From: a virus
DNA length: 38,886 nt
IMG/VR virus record: IMGVR_UViG_3300027896_000100
Span: 1 to 38,886 of that record
Reading direction: 5' to 3' (one strand)
A program made the translations under genes and the position numbers. The number at the start of each line of letters is the position of its first letter. Position 1 is the first letter of the stretch. Positions 15,983-23,380 of this stretch are shown here, piece after piece. The notes under the pieces are model-generated. The model made no database searches and was not told the origin of the DNA. It worked only from the letters and a program-made list of their open reading frames with translations.

Positions 15983-15996
15983 AGCTTGGAAGTAAA
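15968..15996 (-). promoter_or_regulatory. Putative late promoter
   Basis: On the minus strand, TTTACT (15996-15991), a 17-bp spacer and TAGACT (15973-15968). The same TTTACTT start and an AG just before the -10 are found in the plus-strand promoters at 16311 and 20730. It lies about 80 nt upstream of the terminase small subunit gene and would drive the whole late unit. The -10 is imperfect, so a phage-encoded activator may be needed. Confidence 0.5.
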
Positions 15997-16017
15997 GGAT
16001 TATTTATAGTGGTGAAG

Positions 16018-16049
<32 letters not shown>

Positions 16050-16064
16050 CAGGAGGACAGTCAC

Positions 16065-16202
16065 GTGACACTGAACCCTCTGAACCCCCTGGCCATGTGT
16101 AGAAATGCTAGGTGGCCGCTGAGGCAGGTGGAATGTCCAGGCAAATCAATAAGTTACAACAGCATTATAATATATAAGATGGCCAGATGTTGGTACATAT
16201 GA
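16065..16202 (+). CDS. Possible 45-aa ORF with strong ribosome site and GTG start
   Basis: GTG at 16065 is preceded at 8 nt by a perfect AGGAGG. The frame runs 45 codons to TGA, beginning MTLNPLNPLAMCRNARWP and containing VECPGKS and MARCWYI. It has three Cys and many Arg/Lys, suggesting a small basic, possibly metal-binding protein. The region is GC-richer than its surroundings and also has RNA-like structure, so a non-coding reading is a real alternative. The next ATG in frame (16095) has no ribosome site. Confidence 0.45.
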   Translation: MTLNPLNPLAMCRNARWPLRQVECPGKSISYNSIIIYKMARCWYI

Positions 16203-16242
16203 GGTTGCTGGGCAGATATTGCTTATGATGCCCACAGCACCT
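16202..16242 (+). other. Imperfect RNA hairpin in intergenic region
   Basis: Bases 16202-16214 and 16229-16242 can pair over about 12 base pairs with a one-base and a two-base bulge; the core is GGGCA/TGCCC, with a 14-nt loop. Together with the 10-bp palindrome GTCACGTGAC (16061-16069 region) and the tandem CTGAACCC repeats at 16071-16087, this makes 16050-16250 a candidate structured RNA or protein-binding region. Confidence 0.4.
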
Positions 16243-16310
16243 GAGAATAGTATATCATCTATATAGGAGTATGCTGGGTGAAACTATTTTAACTTAATTA
16301 AAATAAAACC

Positions 16311-16338
16311 TTTACTTCTGAATTAATACAAGTATGAT
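16311..16338 (+). promoter_or_regulatory. Putative promoter for the 16389-17458 unit
   Basis: TTTACT (16311-16316), 16 bp, TATGAT (16333-16338). It closely resembles the promoter at 20730 (shared TTTACTT and AG before the -10). A CCAGA-GACT-TCTGG hairpin (16349-16362) would fall at the very 5' end of the transcript and may stabilise it. The gene start is 50 nt downstream. Confidence 0.6.
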
Positions 16339-16388
16339 ACTATTCAAGCCAGAGACTTCTGGTGGTAAACTAAAACAAGGCAACTAAA

Positions 16389-16934
16389 ATGAACACACAA
16401 ACTAAAACTAAAGTAAATGGCAACCCAGAAGCCCACGCTGAAGCTGCTGATAAAGCAAATGCTAAGCGTGCTGAGCGTAAAGCAAGGATGGCTCAAGAAG
16501 AGCGTGAGCAAGCCAGAGCGGATGAGAATGTTAAACACCGTGAGCAAGCCAGAGCTGAACGTGCCAAAGCTGAAGCTGAAGCTGAGGCAAAAAAGAATGA
16601 GGCTGGTACTATCAAGGCTGAAGACAAAGCTGAGCTGATAGACTTAGTGAACCAACCTAGAACCAAAGCTGAGATCAAAGGTTGGTTGCTCTTCAAAGGT
16701 TATACTGCTAAGGTTGCTATGGCTATACTAGCTGAGTATATGCCAAAGGCTGAGAAGTCTGAGCGTGCTAAGTCACTAAGAGACCATCTGTGGGCTCATT
16801 GCTCAACTTCAATTATGACTGATGCAGATTTTGACTCACTGATGTCAACTGGTACACCTAATGAAGTTAAACATCGCACAGTCTTTAACAATGAACGTAT
16901 GATGTTCAATAAGATTCACCTGTCATATAAATAA
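16389..16934 (+). CDS. Charged Ala/Lys/Glu-rich protein of unknown function
   Basis: A 181-aa protein. Residues 1-75 form a long, continuous charged helix (repeats of A-E/K/R such as HAEAADKANAKRAERKARMA), probably a coiled coil. Residues 80-181 form a compact C-terminal domain (ELIDLVNQPRTKAEIKGWLLFKG, AKSLRDHLWAHCSTSIMTDAD, VKHRTVFNNERMMFNK). Codon composition is GC-richer than in the replication operon. It is the first main gene behind a good promoter, so strong early expression is likely. No family is recognised; DNA or host-protein binding is a guess. Confidence 0.72.
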   Translation: MNTQTKTKVNGNPEAHAEAADKANAKRAERKARMAQEEREQARADENVKHREQARAERAKAEAEAEAKKNEAGTIKAEDKAELIDLVNQPRTKAEIKGWLLFKGYTAKVAMAILAEYMPKAEKSERAKSLRDHLWAHCSTSIMTDADFDSLMSTGTPNEVKHRTVFNNERMMFNKIHLSYK

Positions 16935-16980
16935 CTAAGTTAACCAAGGCCAAGGATGGCCAACCTATTTGGAGACACCA

Positions 16981-17139
16981 ATGAAAGATGAACGTATATA
17001 TGATGTTGAGACTGCTCATGCTATTGCTGTATCATGGAACTATTATTATGATGAGCCTAGAATGGATGAAGATGAAAGTGAACTATATGATGGTGACTAC
17101 ACAGGTTGTGAGTCATACTACTGGAGTATGTCATCATGA
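16981..17139 (+). CDS. 52-aa acidic small protein
   Basis: Starts MKDERIYDVETAHAIAVSWN and continues with an extremely acidic, Tyr-rich stretch (YYYDEPRMDEDESELYDGD). ATG at 16981 has a GGAG site 7 nt upstream, and its TGA overlaps the next ATG (ATGA). Small acidic early proteins can act as DNA mimics or inhibitors of host enzymes; that is a possibility only. No family is recognised. Confidence 0.62.
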   Translation: MKDERIYDVETAHAIAVSWNYYYDEPRMDEDESELYDGDYTGCESYYWSMSS

Positions 17140-17264
17140 AAGATTATAAAAATTTGCCCACCAAATCTCAGCGTGCTAGTTACCTGTTTACTGAGATAGT
17201 CATGGCAGGAGTTGCTGTCATATTATTCTCAACTGTAGTATGTCTATATATGTGGAGGTTTTGA
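17136..17264 (+). CDS. 42-aa single-pass membrane protein
   Basis: MKDYKNLPTKSQRASYLF is followed by a hydrophobic segment (IVMAGVAVILFSTVVCLYMW) that ends two residues before the stop, giving one transmembrane helix near the C-terminus. The ATG overlaps the previous stop (ATGA), and the stop overlaps the next start (TGATG), showing a coupled three-gene set. The role is unknown; small membrane proteins of this kind may act in superinfection exclusion or membrane modification. Confidence 0.6.
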   Translation: MKDYKNLPTKSQRASYLFTEIVMAGVAVILFSTVVCLYMWRF

Positions 17265-17458
17265 TGAATACCTTATATGCTCATGGAGCTTATGGACGTG
17301 AACCTGTAAAGGCTGACTGGGCTAATGGTCTGGACTTTAAAATTGGTGGTGGTCCATACTTCTCAATCACTGATGTAGATAGACTTAAGGCTGATGGGTA
17401 TTATCGCATCAGATTTTATAAACTAAGCAATCATTTTGTATTTGAGGTTATGCTATAG
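17264..17458 (+). CDS. 64-aa small early protein
   Basis: The start is ATG 17264, 5 nt after GGAGG; an upstream in-frame start at 17240 would place that ribosome site inside the gene. The protein (MNTLYAHGAYGREPVKADW..., then GGGPYFSITDVDRLKADGY and FKLSNHF-like FYKLSNHFVFEVML) looks like a compact alpha/beta fold. It is last in the unit, before a strong terminator. No function is recognised. Confidence 0.65.
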   Translation: MNTLYAHGAYGREPVKADWANGLDFKIGGGPYFSITDVDRLKADGYYRIRFYKLSNHFVFEVML

Positions 17459-17485
17459 AATATTTGTTTTAAGCCTCGATAATTT

Positions 17486-17516
17486 AAAAGCTATACGTTT
17501 GTATAGCTTTTTTTTT
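17486..17516. terminator. Strong bidirectional intrinsic terminator
   Basis: A perfect 11-bp stem AAAAGCTATAC / GTATAGCTTTT with a 4-nt loop (17497-17500) and a T run to 17516. It ends the plus-strand unit (stop at 17458). Read on the other strand it has a shorter U tract and lies just beyond the RusA stop (17547), so it can also end the primase-RusA unit. Confidence 0.9.
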
Positions 17517-17546
17517 ATCTAGGCTCTAGTATATCTTAAATTAGCT

Positions 17547-17945
17547 CTATTCTATATTTTCTCGGTATATATCCGAGTCTAGGATCAAACCGATAGACTC
17601 ATCTAGTCTTACCCAAACCTTGCCACCTTTTACCACACTCCCACGATATATTAACAATTGGTCAACTAGACTATCATCTGTCCACAAACCGCTCTTGGTA
17701 ATGCTATCTAAGAGTGGCTTCATATAATTGTCTATATCTCGCTTGCGATTGTCTGGTGGATACAGTATCACAGTCATTGATACCTGCAGGTCAATAGTCA
17801 TTGGACCAACACAATCCATTATTGACTTAATAGTATCTGCTGTATATGCATTACCAGCCTTGCCTATAAACACTCCATTCCTAGTTTTGGTATAATAACT
17901 GTTTATTGTAGGTGGAAATTTGGTGTAGAACTCTATTCTGTTCAT
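17547..17945 (-). CDS. rusA: RusA-family Holliday junction resolvase
   Basis: A 132-aa endonuclease that cuts four-way junctions, useful for resolving branched replication or recombination DNA before packaging. The core PPDNRKRDIDNYMKPLLDSI and GLWTDDSLVDQL segment gives the family's acidic residues at Asp70, Asp72 and Asp91 with Lys76, at the same numbers as in E. coli RusA. The N-terminal FPPTINSYY strand is also typical. It lies downstream of the primase/helicase gene, separated by the candidate origin, and before a terminator. Confidence 0.9.
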   Translation of the reverse strand: MNRIEFYTKFPPTINSYYTKTRNGVFIGKAGNAYTADTIKSIMDCVGPMTIDLQVSMTVILYPPDNRKRDIDNYMKPLLDSITKSGLWTDDSLVDQLLIYRGSVVKGGKVWVRLDESIGLILDSDIYRENIE

Positions 17946-17973
17946 AATCAGCCTTTTATTTGTACAGCGGTAA

Positions 17974-18238
17974 TAAGGGAATTATAAGGGAATTTTTTTC
18001 CCTATGCTAAGGGTCTGTTTTATTAGTCTTTTTTTTATATATAGAGTAAATATATATATAAATAAAAGATGAAATTTTCGGAATAAGAATAAGTCTTATT
18101 TAGATTTATTGGAGGCTCACACCGGTTTTTTCCCTTAGAAAAAAATCATCGAAATTCCACTTTTTTCCCTTATATTTCAGATACTTATAAAGGGAATTTA
18201 TTTTCCCTTCACTTTCCCTCGTTTCCCTTAGAGGGAAA
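17974..18238. other. Candidate replication origin: AGGGAA/TTCCCT iteron cluster with AT-rich block
   Basis: This gene-free stretch between RusA and the primase/helicase gene (17946-18257) contains eleven AGGG(AA)/(TT)CCCT elements in both orientations. They begin near 17974, 17985 (tandem TAAGGGAATT, 11-bp step), 17998, 18008, 18130, 18165, 18189, 18203, 18214, 18223 and 18232. The last two form a perfect TTTCCCT-TAG-AGGGAAA dyad. Between the two groups lies a nearly pure A/T block (about 18026-18070). Clustered iterons beside an AT-rich segment and an initiator-type gene are the hallmarks of a phage origin. Confidence 0.65.
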
Positions 18239-18257
18239 ATCAATGATATTTAATACA

Positions 18258-20624
18258 CTATTTAAACTTAAAATTATCCTTATAACTATCTAATATCCAT
18301 TGCTGTATCTTAAAACAATCTAGTGGGTCATAGGAGCGTGTTTTACCTTTATATGGCTTATTGGTAGCGGTATATGCTTCTTTGATTGTTATATAGCCCA
18401 TATTGAGCATATATTGTAATATATTATCTAGTCCATCAATTGGACTTCTAATAGTCTTTTGAAATACTAGCTTTTTGCTTTTCCTAAGTGATCTGGTAAA
18501 CAGCTTATAAGGTATAAGTTGGTGTTCAATCTCTTGTGGACTTCTGGACATTGCAAAATCAGTAAAACCTCCAGACAATATTTTATATATGAATGGCACT
18601 ATTACTTCATAAGTAACATCTTCAAATGCATTAGAGAAGTCTGAACCGCTGAATACCTGCTCTATGCCAGCCAATTCGTATGCAGTGATACGTTTAGCCC
18701 ATTCCCACTCAGAACCACCTATAAGCAGTCTATCATCCTTGTGAAAATTTGATTTGTTAATGACAGTGGCAATAGCGGCAAACTTCATAGTTTTCATATG
18801 CATTCTTGAAGCCATTACACCCTTTGTAGTACCATCATTATTATTTTCTACATCAGTACAGAATTTGCTATGAGCTCTTTTTTCATTCATATCCTCAAAA
18901 CCAAACTGCCAGACTTTACCAACACAATTATCTTCGCTTTGTATGCTAGCGCATTTAACCACCAACTTTCTGAGAATGGACATTAAATCATCATCAATAA
19001 ATTCTCTGACATTCTCATTTTCATATGGTTTCTTACCAATAATTCTAAATACACTCTGCCTAGGCAATAAGCCATTATCTAATGAATTTGAATCTTTAAG
19101 AGCATCCAATAATGTCTCAGGTGTAGCTTCATTAATAATAGACAATGCAGGATTCCTAATAGCAGGGATTCCATCTTCTTTTCTACTATATGCTTCACTT
19201 GAACTAATATCTCTTTCACCACTTGTACCATACAAACCTAGAAGTACTCTAGTTAAACCAGATTGATCACCAGCACTAGATTGCATTAATATACCTGCTT
19301 CTGTAAATATACATACCTGTGACCTAGCAGATACCAAACTATCAATCAAACCCTTTGGTCCAGTGAATCGACTATTCCCAATAAATGAACTACCTTGACC
19401 AATATCATTCAACTCTAACAATATCCTTCTTATTATCTTACCAATTGAATCTTTTCCTTTACCAGTCCCCATTAACAAAGTCAAATAAACATTTAATCCA
19501 GTTCTACTAACATTAAATTTTCTACCAGCAATACCAGCCACCAAACCTACAGCAGTGACAATAGCTACTTCCCTATATTGGTAGGTTTGCATTTCATAAA
19601 TGTTTTGACAAAGTCTACCAAACAACCCAGGAGGCCAAGGAATGCCATCTGCATCGCTAGAAACACTATCACTATGATTTGTTTTAAAATCATTAATATT
19701 AATGTTATTACTACCATTACTATCCACAAGTTCATCACGACACCTGACAATAGCCCCATCGACCATTCTTTCAATATCTTCATAATATTTTTGCCATTGT
19801 TCATCTCTTTTAATCTCAGGACAGTTTTTCATAAATGATTGGATAGAGACAATTGCATTTCTCTTTTTCAATCCATCTTTGACAACACCCCAACCATATT
19901 CCCTTATTGTATCCCATAATCCACTACCAGACTTCCATTCAATGACTTTATTAACCATATCATCTAATGAGCGGTAATCACTCTTTTCTTTATCTGTATT
20001 ATCATTGGCAGAATTATCACCCTCATTCTCTATTTCCTTAAATACAACATCTAAACTATTTCCTTCATAATAACTGTGGAATTCAGCTTTATCAATAAGT
20101 TCAGAGCCACCAAAAAACCATATCCTGACAGGAGAATGATTTTCACTAGCATAAGCTATATTTGTATGTTCAATATTTAATCTATCTACTATATCTTTTG
20201 TTGTAGCGTGTAAGTATTTAATTGGACATCCATCATAACATTCAATAACAGCACGCCATTTATTCTTTCCACCAATTCCATTTGACCAACTTGTATATAC
20301 AAAATGATTTATGCCCAATTGTAATAGTGAATTGTGAACCCAATTTGCACTTATCAATCCATTATCATCATTAGGCTCATCACCATCAATAATAATCATT
20401 CCATATTTAGCAGTACTAAGTAAATCATTTTTAGTTCGTTTGCTACGATTATCAACCCAATTCCAATCTCCAGTAGCAACAAAATAAGGTTGTGCTAATT
20501 TATTCTTTATTATACCACTTTTACAAGCAGATTCTATGTAATTACCAAAATCACTAAACTGTTCACACTCATTTAGTTCAATCCATTCACTTTTTGCATT
20601 TTTACCAATGCCAATTTTTAACAT
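18258..20624 (-). CDS. Primase-polymerase/helicase-type replication protein (DUF3987-like)
   Basis: The protein is 788 aa from ATG 20624, chosen because GGAGG lies 10 nt upstream inside the longer frame from 20654. N-terminal ~200 residues: YGMIIIDGDEPND gives a D-x-D pair, with KNKWRAVIE and SPVRIWFFGG, as in archaeo-eukaryotic (AEP) primases. Middle/C-terminal: YLTLLMGTGKGKDSIGKII is a P-loop-like motif in a DUF3987-type helicase module, with CIFTEAGILMQ and NPALSIINEATPE following. It would prime or unwind DNA and may recognise the adjacent iterons. It is divergent from the replication operon. The polymerase function of the AEP part is inferred. Confidence 0.72.
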   Translation of the reverse strand: MLKIGIGKNAKSEWIELNECEQFSDFGNYIESACKSGIIKNKLAQPYFVATGDWNWVDNRSKRTKNDLLSTAKYGMIIIDGDEPNDDNGLISANWVHNSLLQLGINHFVYTSWSNGIGGKNKWRAVIECYDGCPIKYLHATTKDIVDRLNIEHTNIAYASENHSPVRIWFFGGSELIDKAEFHSYYEGNSLDVVFKEIENEGDNSANDNTDKEKSDYRSLDDMVNKVIEWKSGSGLWDTIREYGWGVVKDGLKKRNAIVSIQSFMKNCPEIKRDEQWQKYYEDIERMVDGAIVRCRDELVDSNGSNNININDFKTNHSDSVSSDADGIPWPPGLFGRLCQNIYEMQTYQYREVAIVTAVGLVAGIAGRKFNVSRTGLNVYLTLLMGTGKGKDSIGKIIRRILLELNDIGQGSSFIGNSRFTGPKGLIDSLVSARSQVCIFTEAGILMQSSAGDQSGLTRVLLGLYGTSGERDISSSEAYSRKEDGIPAIRNPALSIINEATPETLLDALKDSNSLDNGLLPRQSVFRIIGKKPYENENVREFIDDDLMSILRKLVVKCASIQSEDNCVGKVWQFGFEDMNEKRAHSKFCTDVENNNDGTTKGVMASRMHMKTMKFAAIATVINKSNFHKDDRLLIGGSEWEWAKRITAYELAGIEQVFSGSDFSNAFEDVTYEVIVPFIYKILSGGFTDFAMSRSPQEIEHQLIPYKLFTRSLRKSKKLVFQKTIRSPIDGLDNILQYMLNMGYITIKEAYTATNKPYKGKTRSYDPLDCFKIQQWILDSYKDNFKFK

Positions 20625-20678
20625 ATTATAACATCCTCCACAGGTTAAACCCATATTAATATGAATATAGGGTCTTAT

Positions 20679-20708
20679 ATCCTACTATATATAGGGTAAG
20701 GAGTCTAA
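20679..20708 (-). promoter_or_regulatory. Putative promoter for the primase/helicase gene
   Basis: On the minus strand TTAGAC (20708-20703), 18 bp, TAGGAT (20684-20679). Its -10 neighbourhood (ATATAGTAGGAT) strongly resembles that of the late promoter (ATATAGTAGACT). It is about 50-60 nt upstream of the ATG at 20624. Confidence 0.4.
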
Positions 20709-20729
20709 TAATTTATTTATATTTAGGTC

Positions 20730-20758
20730 TTTACTTTATAATTAACTATAAGTATAAT
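20730..20758 (+). promoter_or_regulatory. Early promoter of the replication operon
   Basis: TTTACT (20730-20735), exactly 17 bp, and a perfect TATAAT (20753-20758), a strong sigma70-type promoter. It shares TTTACTT and the AG before the -10 with the promoter at 16311. It would start the long plus-strand operon, whose first gene begins at 20819, and faces away from the primase gene. Confidence 0.7.
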
Positions 20759-20818
20759 TAAGCCGTATCAAACTCTACTATTTAGACACTTTAAAACTAA
20801 ACAACAAAAGGAAAAATA

Positions 20819-21208
20819 ATGGATATTCACAATACATCTGATTTAACAGAATTGTATGATTTACAAATGCAATTAAAAAGAATTAAAAAACAAGAGATGG
20901 ACTTAAGAGTTGCATGTGCTATCAAATATTTCAATGATACTGCTATTGGAACAAGCAAATTAAACTTTGATAAGTTTGATGTTAAATATGTTAATAGAGT
21001 TAATACCAGATTAGAAGAAGATGCATTAATTGATGCTTGGGATGATTTATCTGATTGGGAAAAAGCATGTATCAAGATGAAGCCAACTTTAATCAATTCT
21101 GTGTATAATAAAACACCAAAACAATATTTAGATCATTTAGACAATTTTATAGTAGTAAGTCCTGGTGCTCCATCTATTGAATTTTCTTTTCCAAAATTAG
21201 AGGATTAA
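20819..21208 (+). CDS. Conserved phage protein, first gene of the replication operon
   Basis: A 129-aa protein, helical in its first half (LTELYDLQMQLKRIKKQEMDLR) and ending with GAPSIEFSFPK. The layout 'L..lyd......E..LR......f....G.....' plus a closing 'PGAPSIE' matches a protein family I have seen repeatedly beside Sak4/DUF669 genes in podoviruses, without assigned function. ATG 20819 has AAAGGA upstream, and the next gene starts 1 nt after the stop. Its position suggests a DNA-metabolism accessory role. Confidence 0.68.
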   Translation: MDIHNTSDLTELYDLQMQLKRIKKQEMDLRVACAIKYFNDTAIGTSKLNFDKFDVKYVNRVNTRLEEDALIDAWDDLSDWEKACIKMKPTLINSVYNKTPKQYLDHLDNFIVVSPGAPSIEFSFPKLED

Positions 21209-21209
21209 C

Positions 21210-21509
21210 ATGACTACTTTCTCAACAACAAATGTAGTAGTAGCTGGAATTGATATGGAAGTTGATTTTAATTATACACCAGCAATAGGAGGTATGTATG
21301 ATGGACCATGGGGAGATTCACACCCTGATGAACCTGAAGAAATTGATATCATAGCAGTTCGTTGTCCATTAGCACCAATTAAAGGTGTTGAGCAATGGGT
21401 TGATCTTGCTGGGGATTTACGTGATGAAACACTAGATTCAATAATGGAACAAATCAGTGAAGGATATAATGCAGAACGTTGGGATGCACAATTCAACCAC
21501 TTTGCCTAA
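21210..21509 (+). CDS. Conserved acidic phage protein
   Basis: A 99-aa protein with a beta-strand start (VVVAGIDMEVDFNYTPA), a Pro/Gly/Asp turn (GPWGDSHPDEPEEIDIIAVRC) and a helical acidic end (LRDETLDSIMEQISEGYNAER). The 'VDY.YTPA.GG...GP..SHPDEPEEI.I' organisation recurs in phages next to recombination genes. Function is unknown. GAGG precedes the ATG at 21210, and a terminator-like hairpin follows the stop. Confidence 0.66.
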   Translation: MTTFSTTNVVVAGIDMEVDFNYTPAIGGMYDGPWGDSHPDEPEEIDIIAVRCPLAPIKGVEQWVDLAGDLRDETLDSIMEQISEGYNAERWDAQFNHFA

Positions 21510-21538
21510 TAGTGATGCTCTGAAATTAGGCACATTCA

Positions 21539-21571
21539 AATGTGGTGTAACAGCCACATTCTTTTTATTTT
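21539..21571 (+). terminator. Terminator-like hairpin before the Sak4 gene
   Basis: AATGTGG (21539-21545) pairs with CCACATT (21554-21560) around an 8-nt loop, followed by CTTTTTATTTT. It could partly terminate early transcription or act as an attenuator separating the first two genes from the recombination genes. Confidence 0.6.
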
Positions 21572-21580
21572 GGAATAATT

Positions 21581-22273
21581 ATGGCAATTAAATTAACATC
21601 AACTCATAAACAATCAGAGTATGTAAAAATACTTGTTTTTGGGGATTCAGGAACTGGCAAAACTAAACTTATTGGCACAGCTCCAAAACCTTTAATAATA
21701 TCAACTGAAAGTGGACTGCTATCACTAGCAGATATTGATATTCCAGTTATAACTGCGAAATCACTTGAAGATATTTATGAAATTTATGAATATATAAATT
21801 CACCTGATGGAAGTGAATATGAAACAATATGTTTAGACTCTATAACTGACCTAGCAGAAAGCATGTTAACTAATAATAAGGCTGGTACCAAAGATGGTAG
21901 AGCAGCTTATGGAAAGTTAAATGATGATATTGCAGATGTTATAAGAGCGTTTAGAGATATTGAAAATAAACATGTATATATGACTGCTAAGCAGGCACGT
22001 ATTGAAGATTATAATACTGGTATATGTAAGTACAAACCTATGTTACCAGGAAGAACATTGACTCAACAAATCTGTTATTGGTTTGATGAAGTTTTGTGTC
22101 TTAGAATAGGTGAAGATGATGATGGTGAACAATTCCGCTATCTACAATCCCAACCTAGTATTACCCATGAGGCAAAAGATAGATCAGGAAAACTAGATGA
22201 TCCTGAATTACCTGATTTGGCTCACATTTTCAACAAAGTTACACTAAAATCTAACAAAACAAAGGAAAATTAA
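21581..22273 (+). CDS. Sak4-like RecA-fold ATPase (recombination/annealing)
   Basis: A 230-aa protein of the AAA_24 / Sak4 phage nucleotide-binding group. Walker A is GDSGTGKT at residues 21-28, and the Walker B region is TICLDSITDL. Later, HVYMTAKQARIED and LPGRTLTQQICYWFDEVLCLRI are typical. Sak4 proteins are reduced RecA/RadA-type ATPases that promote single-strand annealing and recombination with a phage SSB. Here the DUF669 SSB gene follows after 2 nt, the classic pairing. It likely works in recombination-dependent replication. Confidence 0.87.
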   Translation: MAIKLTSTHKQSEYVKILVFGDSGTGKTKLIGTAPKPLIISTESGLLSLADIDIPVITAKSLEDIYEIYEYINSPDGSEYETICLDSITDLAESMLTNNKAGTKDGRAAYGKLNDDIADVIRAFRDIENKHVYMTAKQARIEDYNTGICKYKPMLPGRTLTQQICYWFDEVLCLRIGEDDDGEQFRYLQSQPSITHEAKDRSGKLDDPELPDLAHIFNKVTLKSNKTKEN

Positions 22274-22275
22274 TT

Positions 22276-22710
22276 ATGGCTATGTTACCAAAATCATTCA
22301 ATGACGCAGATATTTCAGATGATATCATTCCAGCAGGACAATATTTAGCTGAAATTACCAAATCAGAGATGAAAGATACAAAAAGCGGTACTGGAAAATA
22401 TCTTTCAGTTGGTTTTAAGTTACTAGATGGTCCAGGTAAAGGTTCAATGGTTTATACAAATTTAAATCTTGTTAATGATAATGATGTAGCAGTTCAAATT
22501 GCTAATCAAACATTAGCAAAAATTTGTGCTGCTGTTGGTAAGGACTATAAGAAAATCACTGATAGTTCTGAATTACATGCAATTCCATTATCTATCAAAT
22601 TAACTGTACGTCCTCCAGATGATGCATTCCCTGGAAATGAAATAAAAGGATATAAGTCAGCTGGTTCTAAAACACCATCTGATGGAATTAAAAAGAACCC
22701 ATTTAAATAA
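22276..22710 (+). CDS. Single-stranded DNA-binding protein (DUF669 type)
   Basis: A 144-aa protein: IIPAGQYLAEITKSEMKDTKSGTGKYLSVGFKLLDGP, then MVYTNLNLVN and a long C-terminal region ending KKNPFK. This is the DUF669 OB-fold layout of phage SSBs that are encoded beside Sak4. The role is to coat single-stranded DNA during replication and annealing and to stimulate the partner ATPase. It is separated from the Sak4 gene by 2 nt and followed by a strong terminator hairpin, so the pair may be the main product of this part of the operon. Confidence 0.87.
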   Translation: MAMLPKSFNDADISDDIIPAGQYLAEITKSEMKDTKSGTGKYLSVGFKLLDGPGKGSMVYTNLNLVNDNDVAVQIANQTLAKICAAVGKDYKKITDSSELHAIPLSIKLTVRPPDDAFPGNEIKGYKSAGSKTPSDGIKKNPFK

Positions 22711-22716
22711 TAATAG

Positions 22717-22744
22717 TGGGTGGTTTAAAAGCCACCCATTTTTT
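22717..22744 (+). terminator. Intrinsic terminator after the SSB gene
   Basis: TGGGTGG (22717-22723) pairs with CCACCCA (22732-22738), followed by six T (22739-22744). This GC-rich stem with a U tract lies 7 nt after the stop. Because the operon continues, it may be partial or need antitermination for the polymerase genes. Confidence 0.8.
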
Positions 22745-22799
22745 GAGATATTTGTGAAAAAATTAATAGTCAGATTGCTGCAGAAAAAGGATGGTTGTG

Positions 22800-22979
22800 A
22801 TGTTTGAATGGATAAAATACATACTATTTCATAATAAATGGAATAAATCAACTAAATATTGCCCAAGATGTGGAAATAAACACCTTGGTGAAATGAGGTC
22901 ATTAAATTTAAAATTTTGTCCAAAGTGTAAACATTGGTTTGATTGGAAATTAGATAAAAATCAAAAGGGGTTATTATGA
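22800..22979 (+). CDS. Small zinc-ribbon protein
   Basis: The protein is 59 aa from ATG 22800; an upstream ATG at 22791 directly abuts the AAAAAGG ribosome site and is less likely. Two CxxC knuckles, Cys21/Cys24 (CPRCGN) and Cys40/Cys43 (CPKCKHWFDWKL), make a treble-clef/zinc-ribbon fold. Small phage zinc ribbons of this form bind nucleic acid or RNA polymerase. Its ATGA overlap with the next gene shows coupled expression. Function is not known. Confidence 0.72.
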   Translation: MFEWIKYILFHNKWNKSTKYCPRCGNKHLGEMRSLNLKFCPKCKHWFDWKLDKNQKGLL

Positions 22980-23380
22980 TAAGTAAAGAAAGAGAATTGC
23001 TAAAAAAAGCATTAGAATTAATTGATCATGCCTATGAAGGAAATATATCTCTATCATTATGCAATGAGATCAAAGAACTACTAGACAAACCTGAGCAAGC
23101 TACGCTAAAACTCAGAGAATCATCAGCAACAAAAACTTTTAACAATGTTGTAAATAAGGTATTAGCTTTTAAACCTGTGGCTTGGAAAGGTAAAACTTAT
23201 GGAAATCTGCATCATGTTGATTATGGCAATTCAATCCCACTATACACATCACCACCAACCCGTGAGCCTTTGAGTGATGAAGAGATAGAAGCCATATGGG
23301 GGCAAGATAGTCTTGGCACTACAGCCGAGTTTGTAAGAGCAATAGAAAAAGCACACGGTATTGGAGTAGGTGATGAGTAA
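22976..23380 (+). CDS. Phage protein with shared C-terminal 'EPLSDEEI...AIEKAHGI' module (copy 1)
   Basis: A 134-aa protein: an N-terminal helical part (ELLKKALELIDHAYEGNISLSLCNEIKELL), a middle KPVAWKGKTYGNLHH...SIPLYTSPP segment and the C-terminal REPLSDEEIEAIWGQD, FVRAIEKAHGI module. Both the 'YTSPP' middle and the 'EPLSDEEI' end are seen in many phages of Proteobacteria, function unknown. The C-terminal module is shared with the next gene. It is translationally coupled on both sides (ATGA with the zinc ribbon; 8-nt overlap downstream). Confidence 0.68.
   Translation: MISKERELLKKALELIDHAYEGNISLSLCNEIKELLDKPEQATLKLRESSATKTFNNVVNKVLAFKPVAWKGKTYGNLHHVDYGNSIPLYTSPPTREPLSDEEIEAIWGQDSLGTTAEFVRAIEKAHGIGVGDE

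Noticed and set aside
19565-19838. Overlapping ORFs on both strands inside the primase/helicase gene
   Set aside because: They are shadow frames with low-complexity Ile/Asn/Thr translation and no ribosome sites, contained in a gene with recognisable motifs.
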